Below are positions 23,006 through 26,802 of a DNA stretch of 26,802 nucleotides, in pieces. Each line of letters opens with the position of its first letter. Within the stretch, counting starts at the first letter, position 1. Source of the stretch: a virus; IMG/VR virus record IMGVR_UViG_3300033183_000198, positions 1-26,802 of that record; one strand, given 5' to 3'. Both the position numbers and the translations under genes were made by a program. The notes beneath the pieces were generated by a model that made no database searches, was not told the origin of the DNA, and was given only the letters and a program-made list of their open reading frames with translations.

Positions 23006-23240
23006 TAACACTAATCGCGGTGCGCTATTTAAAAACGACCGCAAAGAAAAAGATACGCATCCTGATTATCGGGGCGATATCAACGTGAATGGCACTGAAA
23101 TGTGGATTAGTGCTTGGCTGTCAACTTCTAAAGCTGGCAAGCCCTATATGAGCCTGTCGCTACAGCCTAAAGAGGAACAGGTATCCACACCAGAGCCGCA
23201 GCCAGCAGTGAATGCTCTCGATGACAGCATCCCCTTCTAA
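22995..23240 (+). CDS. Conserved small protein with SSB-like C-terminal tail
   Basis: This 81-residue protein has an N-terminal NYDNTNRGALFKNDRKEKDT, then HPDYRGDINVNGTEMWISAW and SKAGKPYMSLSL, a beta-rich domain (DUF736-like, by memory) common in phages. It ends LDDSIPF, close to the DDDIPF tip of bacterial single-strand binding proteins that recruits repair and replication enzymes. Positioned after the annealase, it is probably a replication/recombination accessory or a compact single-strand binding protein. DNA binding is inferred. Confidence 0.75.
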   Translation: MNYDNTNRGALFKNDRKEKDTHPDYRGDINVNGTEMWISAWLSTSKAGKPYMSLSLQPKEEQVSTPEPQPAVNALDDSIPF

Positions 23241-23433
23241 ACAGGCAAAAATATCTGTAGACGCTAGCGGCCTTGCCGTTAGTGTCGCAGAACAGGATTA
23301 TATCATTACGCTCGACAGTAAAGATATGGTAGGGCTGGCAGTTGAATTGTTAAACAGGGCGCAAAAGTTATATGTTCGAGAAAAAGAAAAAGAAGCCGCA
23401 GAAAAACGCGCCACCACCACCGCGCTTCGATAA
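23221..23433 (+). CDS. Unknown 70-aa protein
   Basis: This 70-residue protein starting MTASPSKQAKISVDASGLAV has a beta hairpin region, a helix (SKDMVGLAVELLNRAQKLYV) and a charged tail REKEKEAAEKRA. It starts inside the preceding gene. An earlier in-frame ATG at 23212 would add three residues. Neither has a clear ribosome binding site, so translation is probably coupled to the gene before it. I do not recognise it. Confidence 0.6.
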   Translation: MTASPSKQAKISVDASGLAVSVAEQDYIITLDSKDMVGLAVELLNRAQKLYVREKEKEAAEKRATTTALR

Positions 23434-23557
23434 ATGCGCTTGGTGCGAAAAGCCAGTTAATCTTAATGGTATGTTTACTTGCGATGGGGCTGGTGAAACT
23501 CTGCATATTGAATGCTTCAATAAGCGATGGGAATTATTGAAAAATGAAGGTAGATAA
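23372..23557 (+). CDS. Small zinc-binding protein, 61 aa
   Basis: This 61-residue protein has a basic, Pro-rich start (EKKKKKPQKNAPPPPRFD) followed by CAWC...C...H-x-x-C (CAWCEKPVNLNGMFTCDG, then LHIECF), enough ligands for a zinc finger. It overlaps the preceding gene by 62 nt in another frame and the next by 14 nt. The ligand pattern argues that this is the real frame. Function is unknown. A nucleic-acid or protein adaptor is plausible. Confidence 0.65.
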   Translation: MFEKKKKKPQKNAPPPPRFDKCAWCEKPVNLNGMFTCDGAGETLHIECFNKRWELLKNEGR

Positions 23558-23747
23558 AGATATCCCTATGCCTAATAAAGGCGTGGCTGGTAAATTTAAT
23601 TTCATATCAGATATGAAAATAGGGGAAAGCATTTTCGTAGAAGATAAGTTTAAACGCGACAGCATACGGTCAGCGTTTAAATATCGTAACATCCCCTGCA
23701 TTACCAGACGCGAGGCTAAAGGCTATCGCATCTGGCGTAGTGATTAA
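23544..23747 (+). CDS. Conserved small phage protein, 67 aa
   Basis: This 67-residue basic protein has MKVDKDIPMPNKGVAGKFNF, KIGESIFVEDKFKRDSIRSA and YRNIPCITRREAKGYRIWRS. This arrangement (a proline-rich opening, a G-E/D-S-hydrophobic turn, a helix with RxxxR and a final V/I-W-R) matches small phage proteins of the DUF7303 type, by memory. Some have been guessed to be regulators. It is the last gene of the plus-strand operon, and its stop codon overlaps that of the convergent holin gene. Confidence 0.7.
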   Translation: MKVDKDIPMPNKGVAGKFNFISDMKIGESIFVEDKFKRDSIRSAFKYRNIPCITRREAKGYRIWRSD

Positions 23748-24130
23748 TCTTTTTTCTTTTTGCTGAAATCCAGCCCCAGATTTTTCATAGCACGTTCACC
23801 ATACCAGAAGCCCAGAGATAGCAGATTAAGCTGCCATAGCATTTCCATAGCATCATCTGATACGTTGCGCGTTAGAAAGCCGTATATAAACGCCCCTGCT
23901 AAAAAGTAGGTTAAGACAGGCCGCACTGTGCCGCGTAATATCTGGATGCTAATATGCACATCTTTTGCTGCGCCTTCATATTGCACTACAAAATCGCGAA
24001 ATGTGCTTTCAGCCTTCGCCACTTCTGCGACCATCTGCTGCCGCGCTTTCTCTGCCGCCTTTTTATCAGGTATCAGGTCTAGCGTCTTTTCTATGGCTGG
24101 CTGTAATAGCGGTAATAATGCCTGTATCAT
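23744..24130 (-). CDS. Holin, 3TM family
   Basis: This 128-residue protein has an N-terminal amphipathic/coiled region (LIPDKKAAEKARQQMVAEVA), then RGTVRPVLTYFLAGAFIYGF and MLWQLNLLSLGFWYGERAMK with a lysine-rich end. This layout fits the GTA_holin_3TM family (R-P loop before the first helix, W-Y-G-E-R after the second). It probably forms the pores that release the endolysin. A strong ribosome binding site (GGAG, 8 nt) lies in the endolysin's last codons. The last codon and stop are shared with the convergent gene through the palindrome GATTAATC. Confidence 0.8.
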   Translation of the reverse strand: MIQALLPLLQPAIEKTLDLIPDKKAAEKARQQMVAEVAKAESTFRDFVVQYEGAAKDVHISIQILRGTVRPVLTYFLAGAFIYGFLTRNVSDDAMEMLWQLNLLSLGFWYGERAMKNLGLDFSKKKKD

Positions 24131-24131
24131 A

Positions 24132-24503
24132 TCAATAGCTCCATACGTTACTGCGTGGCGTTTTAGTATAAATATCCAAATGGATAAATCTATTGTGGCC
24201 TTTTTGTGCTACACCCACGCCTGTAAAGCCTAATTCAAATGCCAATGCTAAGATGTGATAAGCCTCTTGGCCTGAGCAGGCTATATCAGCCGCTAGCCCC
24301 ATAGTGTGAATGCCTGCCTTTTCTTTAGCCGCCTCGATGGGATGCGTAGCATCGCGATAGCCGCTAGTAACAGTAATGGGCTTGCCATACTTAGTACGCA
24401 AAGCCTGTAGCTTGTCCATAAACTTAACATCCATATCGCATTTGCCAGTATGAGAGCAGGCAAATTCTTTTTCTGAAAAGTTAGGATATTTAGACCAATC
24501 CAT
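24132..24503 (-). CDS. Endolysin, M15 family D,D/L,D-carboxypeptidase
   Basis: This 123-residue peptidase M15A-type domain has SGYR (47-50), HTMGLAAD with H66 and D73, and FIHLD with H108 and D110. H66, D73 and H108 are the expected zinc ligands. It cleaves peptidoglycan cross-links. No signal peptide is present, so export depends on the holin. I chose the ATG at 24503, which overlaps the upstream stop as TAATG. The in-frame TTG two codons earlier is less likely. Confidence 0.9.
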   Translation of the reverse strand: MDWSKYPNFSEKEFACSHTGKCDMDVKFMDKLQALRTKYGKPITVTSGYRDATHPIEAAKEKAGIHTMGLAADIACSGQEAYHILALAFELGFTGVGVAQKGHNRFIHLDIYTKTPRSNVWSY

Positions 24504-24919
24504 TAGCAAAATCCCTCTCGCACAATATGCACTGCTTTTTGCCAGCTATCATACTCTTTATGCAAGTTATCAAAGGCCGACAGGGGATATCTTTGGCTGG
24601 TTTTGTTGACTGACGATGCTGCGTAGAAGATGCACCTTCGTTCAAGTAAGCTACAATGACATAAGATATCATACTGATCATGCCTTAACTGCTTTTTAGC
24701 CCCTGTACCATTGTTAAAATGGTAGCAATTCATTCGCCCATCTTTTTCGGCTCTAGGCATTCCGCTTTTAACTTGTATCCGTAGCGCACCAACTTCATCA
24801 AAGGCCACTAAATCATAGCCATCTGTCGGTACGTGTGCTGCCGACCATCCATCAAAGCCCATAATAACACTACAGGCTATCATCTCCCCTATCGCTCCGC
24901 TTATGGTAGCTGTGTGCAT
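24503..24919 (-). CDS. PD-(D/E)XK endonuclease-like protein in the lysis cassette
   Basis: This 138-residue protein reads ISGAIGEMIACSVIMGFDGW (E12), PTDGYDLVAFDEVGALRIQV and KSG (D36, Q49-x-K51). The pattern E...D...QxK is the active site of PD-(D/E)XK endonucleases similar to group I intron/DUF-type nucleases (PDDEXK_5-like). It sits between a small holin-like gene and the endolysin, with TAATG junctions on both sides. A role in DNA degradation or defence against competitors is possible. A homing nuclease would be another explanation, but no intron is visible. Confidence 0.65.
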   Translation of the reverse strand: MHTATISGAIGEMIACSVIMGFDGWSAAHVPTDGYDLVAFDEVGALRIQVKSGMPRAEKDGRMNCYHFNNGTGAKKQLRHDQYDILCHCSLLERRCIFYAASSVNKTSQRYPLSAFDNLHKEYDSWQKAVHIVREGFC

Positions 24920-25092
24920 TATTTATATTTATTAATAAATTTCTGTATCGTTTCGGTTTCCCATATTCGTATAGCAAACCAAATTATAGTTAAAGTTGTT
25001 GCGATTACCGTTAGCATTTCTGGCAGCATCCCCATCCATACCGCGCCAGTGCTGGTCGCAGCCGTTACATCTATTGGCGTTTTGCTATCCAT
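24919..25092 (-). CDS. Small holin-like membrane protein, 57 aa
   Basis: This 57-residue protein starts MDSKTPIDVTAATSTGAVWM. A transmembrane helix of about 20 residues (MLTVIATTLTIIWFAIRIWE) follows, then a charged tail. This is the layout of a common marine phage holin-like protein: a short polar N-terminus with DVTA, one helix ending IWxxIRIW, a basic C-terminus. Its ATG overlaps the gene upstream by 8 nt and its TAA overlaps the nuclease ATG (TAATG). It may be a second holin, an antiholin or a pinholin next to the 3TM holin. Confidence 0.7.
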   Translation of the reverse strand: MDSKTPIDVTAATSTGAVWMGMLPEMLTVIATTLTIIWFAIRIWETETIQKFINKYK

Positions 25093-25564
25093 TTATCCCA
25101 CCTTTTAAATAGTCAGCCCAAATAAATAAACCGTATCCCCCGATGGCTATCAATATAGCACATAATATGATAGCGATAAATAACTCCCTTTCCCTGCGCT
25201 TCTTAGCTAGATATTTTAAATTATCAGCCTTTCTTTTACGCGCCATAGATAATTCACGCTGGAATGCATCCCACGCGCCTACACCGCCCCCGAATAGCAT
25301 CATATGGCTGCGTAAATCATCCATAGCCTTTTTATGCGCTATTTTGGCCTGACTAATCGCATAGGCTTCCTGCTCTGTGCTAGCCAGTTTGCTTATCACG
25401 CCTTTATGCTGGCCTGTCTCTGCAATCTGTATCTGCGCGTCTAATTCACCTAACTTGCCAACACTAGGCATCAGGCTAGCAACATCTTTGCCAGCCTTTA
25501 TACCAGTGCTGATAGCCCCTGCAATCTTGGTCACAGAGGCTGCAAGTGTCAGTATCTCTATCAT
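25085..25564 (-). CDS. Tail-anchored membrane protein of the lysis region
   Basis: This 159-residue protein has an amphipathic N-terminus (MIEILTLAASVTKIAGAIST), helical middle parts, a basic region RKRKADNLKYLAKKRRERE and one strong transmembrane helix at about 127-148 (LFIAIILCAILIAIGGYGLF). I recall similar proteins in marine phages next to holins but know of no assigned function. A C-terminal anchor with a long cytoplasmic N-terminus is unlike a holin. A regulator of lysis, or a spanin substitute, is conceivable. It precedes the small holin-like gene with an overlap. Confidence 0.65.
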   Translation of the reverse strand: MIEILTLAASVTKIAGAISTGIKAGKDVASLMPSVGKLGELDAQIQIAETGQHKGVISKLASTEQEAYAISQAKIAHKKAMDDLRSHMMLFGGGVGAWDAFQRELSMARKRKADNLKYLAKKRRERELFIAIILCAILIAIGGYGLFIWADYLKGGING

Positions 25565-25571
25565 AATTAGC

Positions 25572-25946
25572 CTATGCGAAGGGGCTATCGCCTAACAAAT
25601 CATCATCCCACGCTGCTTTTAAAGCTGTGATGCTGGTCGCGCTAGAAATAGCAGAGGCATCGGTAGCATCGCGCAGATTAGTCTTTTTAGTGGCAGATGC
25701 AGTTTTAGCCGCACTATCATCAGCTTCCAATGCTTTCATATAGGCAACATCTTCTGCTTCTAATAAAGGCTTGCGCACTTCGCGGATTTTGTCTTTAAAG
25801 ATTTCTTTTGCTTTTGTTAAATCTTCGGAAATTACGTTGCCGGATAATGACCACGCGCCCCGAAAATCTCTATTTGATGGAACGGTAGCAGTTGAGGCAT
25901 CAATCTGATTACCGTCCTTATCTACGATATAAGTTGTAACTGCCAT
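25572..25946 (-). CDS. Conserved phage protein, possible fibre assembly chaperone
   Basis: This 124-residue protein begins MAVTTYIVDKDGNQIDASTA, then FRGAWSLSGNVISEDLTKAK, then charged helices (EIFKDKIREVRKPLLEAEDV). A short strand region followed by helices with R-x-x-R-x-P-L-L resembles tail-fibre assembly/DUF4376-like proteins that sit beside fibre genes. It is an acidic soluble protein without catalytic residues. It has a strong ribosome binding site (AGGAG, 6 nt). The chaperone role is inference from resemblance and location. Confidence 0.6.
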   Translation of the reverse strand: MAVTTYIVDKDGNQIDASTATVPSNRDFRGAWSLSGNVISEDLTKAKEIFKDKIREVRKPLLEAEDVAYMKALEADDSAAKTASATKKTNLRDATDASAISSATSITALKAAWDDDLLGDSPFA

Positions 25947-25947
25947 T

Positions 25948-25961
25948 TTATACTCCTATGC
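25948..25961. repeat. Translation-start repeat TTATACTCCTATGC, copy 1
   Basis: On the minus strand this reads GCATAGGAGTATAA, with AGGAG placed just before the ATG of the 124-residue gene (25946). An identical 14-nt copy is at 26231-26244. Confidence 0.65.
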
Positions 25962-26184
25962 AATCTTCGTATCGCCCCACAAGCCTAGTCGTGTCGTGTT
26001 TGAAACCAATGTGACGACCTGTAGTCACAATGTAATCACCAGACTTCTTAAAGGCTTTCACAATGTAATCAGGGCAAGATGGGGCTGTTCTCTCTACCCT
26101 AAACTGCATACCGATGTGATACCAACGGTCTGTCTTTTTGTTATATATCCGATGTGCGTTGATTAGTTTCAATTTACACCTCAT
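25948..26184 (-). CDS. Unknown conserved basic protein, 78 aa
   Basis: This 78-residue protein, MRCKLKLINAHRIYNKKTDR then WYHIGMQFRVERTA, has 3 Cys and many basic residues, with beta-rich segments such as GDYIVTTGRHIGFK. I set the start at the ATG at 26184, because AAAAGGA lies 8 nt upstream. A longer reading from a TTG at 26211 has no ribosome binding site. No family is recognised. It may belong with the two neighbouring proteins, which are conserved in marine phages near tail fibre and lysis genes, by memory. Confidence 0.65.
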   Translation of the reverse strand: MRCKLKLINAHRIYNKKTDRWYHIGMQFRVERTAPSCPDYIVKAFKKSGDYIVTTGRHIGFKHDTTRLVGRYEDCIGV

Positions 26185-26227
26185 TTTGTGCGTCCTTTTC
26201 CAAATTAGCAAGGTATGTGTTTGGCAT
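26174..26227 (-). CDS. Possible 17-aa leader peptide upstream of the 78-aa gene
   Basis: This short reading frame encodes MPNTYLANLEKDAQNEV and has a strong ribosome binding site, AGGAG 8 nt before the ATG. It ends at 26174, overlapping the first codons of the 78-residue gene in another frame. Translation of the leader could clear the way for the downstream start (coupling). It is too short for a confident gene call. Confidence 0.4.
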   Translation of the reverse strand: MPNTYLANLEKDAQNEV

Positions 26228-26230
26228 CAG

Positions 26231-26244
26231 TTATACTCCTATGC
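26231..26244. repeat. Translation-start repeat TTATACTCCTATGC, copy 2
   Basis: On the minus strand this is GCATAGGAGTATAA, with AGGAG 8 nt before the 17-codon leader ATG (26227). Part of the repeat encodes the end of the 152-residue gene (GCA TAG). Confidence 0.65.
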
Positions 26245-26697
26245 GGCTAATTCATCAGAAATGCGCCAAGCATTGCGCCATTCTCTTGTTTGAGGCAGTT
26301 GCCCCTTGCGGCATATAACCATCTTTGGCTTATTACCGCTATCCCAATTCTGCCAGACGCTTTGCGGTACGTCTTTCATAATCAGGTATTCTATAGCTTC
26401 TTCTTCTGTCATAGGCGGCATCGGCTCTGTATCGTGCAACAGATAGCCACGGGTATGTTTCTTAAAGTCTGGCTGGGCTTCGTCTATGGCAAGTTCCCAG
26501 TAAACCCATACAGGCGGTAAGATGCCGCCCTGTAGCGCACAAGCCATCCAATTAGGGTCTGGCACAAGTATCTTAGCGCACTCATCAATGCTGTCCTCAT
26601 AGACAACACGATAGTCTGACTGGTAAGCCTCAAGGTTTTCTTTTGCCCAGCACAGTCTATACCAGAGATGTGTGCCTTGAAATTCAGGTGTTTGCAT
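26239..26697 (-). CDS. Conserved marine phage protein, unknown function, 152 aa
   Basis: This 152-residue acidic protein reads MQTPEFQGTHLWYRLCWAKE, then WMACALQGGILPPVWVYWEL and EEEAIEYLIMKDVPQSVWQN, ending CRKGQLPQTREWRNAWRISD. It is Trp-rich (11 in 152). I recall closely similar proteins from uncultured marine phages without a function. The start overlaps the preceding tail-fibre-like gene as TAATG and uses the ribosome binding site embedded in that gene's end, so it is likely co-expressed with the fibres. It could be a fibre-associated or assembly protein. Confidence 0.65.
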   Translation of the reverse strand: MQTPEFQGTHLWYRLCWAKENLEAYQSDYRVVYEDSIDECAKILVPDPNWMACALQGGILPPVWVYWELAIDEAQPDFKKHTRGYLLHDTEPMPPMTEEEAIEYLIMKDVPQSVWQNWDSGNKPKMVICRKGQLPQTREWRNAWRISDELAA

Positions 26698-26802
26698 TAT
26701 GCTAGGTCTCCGTGAATACTTAATACAACTTGTTTATCATCAATAGCTGTAGCACCACCACCTGTGTTGCTTGGATAACCATACCTTGCCCTAAATGCAG
26801 TA
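26697..26802 (-). CDS. Tail-fibre-like protein, C-terminal part (cut by right edge)
   Basis: This is a 3' fragment of 34 codons plus stop. The reading frame TAFRARYGYPSNTGGGATAI, DDKQVVLSIHGDLA-stop ends with HGDLA, like the protein at 537-902. The 14-nt sequence GCTAGGTCTCCGTG (plus strand, 26701-26714) is identical to that at 541-554. It therefore belongs to the same tandem fibre array as 1-902. It may be the missing end of that array if the genome is circular, but the two fragments are not directly in frame. Confidence 0.65.
   Translation of the reverse strand, partial: TAFRARYGYPSNTGGGATAIDDKQVVLSIHGDLA
26701..26714. repeat. Fibre-gene end repeat, copy 2 (embedded ribosome binding site)
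   Basis: This is identical to 541-554. It sits at the 3' end of the truncated fibre-like gene, directly before the start of the 152-residue gene. Confidence 0.7.

Noticed and set aside
24833-25108. 91-codon plus-strand open frame in the lysis region
   Set aside because: It is the mirror of the 57-residue holin-like gene and the nuclease start. The minus-strand reading has the overlapping start/stop signals and a proper transmembrane helix.
26185-26211. TTG-initiated extension of the 78-residue protein
   Set aside because: There is no ribosome binding site before the TTG, whereas AAAAGGA stands 8 nt before the internal ATG.
26512-26533. Inverted repeat CAGGCGG...CCGCCCTG as a terminator
   Set aside because: It is inside the 152-residue coding sequence, has a bulge and lacks a following T-tract on either strand.
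1-26802. Prophage with attachment sites
   Set aside because: No integrase, excisionase, tRNA or flanking host gene is seen. A Cro-like regulator alone does not show lysogeny.
1-26802. CRISPR array, retron or known anti-phage defence operon
   Set aside because: No regularly spaced repeats, reverse transcriptase or recognised defence gene set was found. The Cas4-like protein lacks the iron-sulphur cysteines and pairs with an annealase, so it fits phage recombination.

Overview
The window is most of the genome of a lambda-like siphovirus, probably infecting a marine proteobacterium. The virion genes follow the lambda order on the minus strand: Nu1/A-type terminase, W-like protein, portal, protease-capsid fusion, FI-like, FII-like, U-like, V-like, G/GT chaperone, tape measure and J. 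The tail-fibre, holin-like and lysis genes resemble those of uncultured marine phages, and GC content looks moderate by eye. The marine host is an inference from remembered protein families, not a search. I see no integrase, tRNA, rRNA, CRISPR array or insertion sequence.

Layout. 1-1351: tandem short tail-fibre-like genes, the first cut by the left edge. 1355-9000: tail and head genes, ending with the capsid fusion that starts at 11324. 11311-15695: portal, W-like protein and terminase. 15670-16935: ParB-methyltransferase fusion, with a 98-nt non-coding gap upstream. 17034-18016: a Z-like minor tail protein displaced from its lambda position, and a zinc-ribbon protein. 18034-18516: a two-gene unit between a promoter/operator and a rho-independent terminator. 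18513-21502 (minus): early genes, with an O/DnaT-like replication protein carrying an origin-like repeat cluster, two PD-(D/E)XK proteins, a C5-methyltransferase-like protein and a Cro-like regulator. 21564-23747 (plus): RecB/Cas4-like exonuclease, ERF annealase, a protein with an SSB-like tail, and small proteins. 23744-25564 (minus): lysis region (3TM holin, M15 endolysin, inserted nuclease, small holin-like protein, membrane protein). 25572-26802: conserved small proteins and the 3' end of another tail-fibre-like gene.

Both edges cut genes of the same tail-fibre family, so the window may be a circularly permuted genome of about 27 kb lacking a short piece. The partial genes do not join in frame directly.

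Coding is very dense, with many 1- to 4-nt start/stop overlaps. Several genes shorter than 60 codons are annotated here. The best regulatory findings are a -1 frameshift signal in the tail chaperone gene, and a 15-bp operator present both in the divergent early promoter region and in a second promoter 3 kb away.
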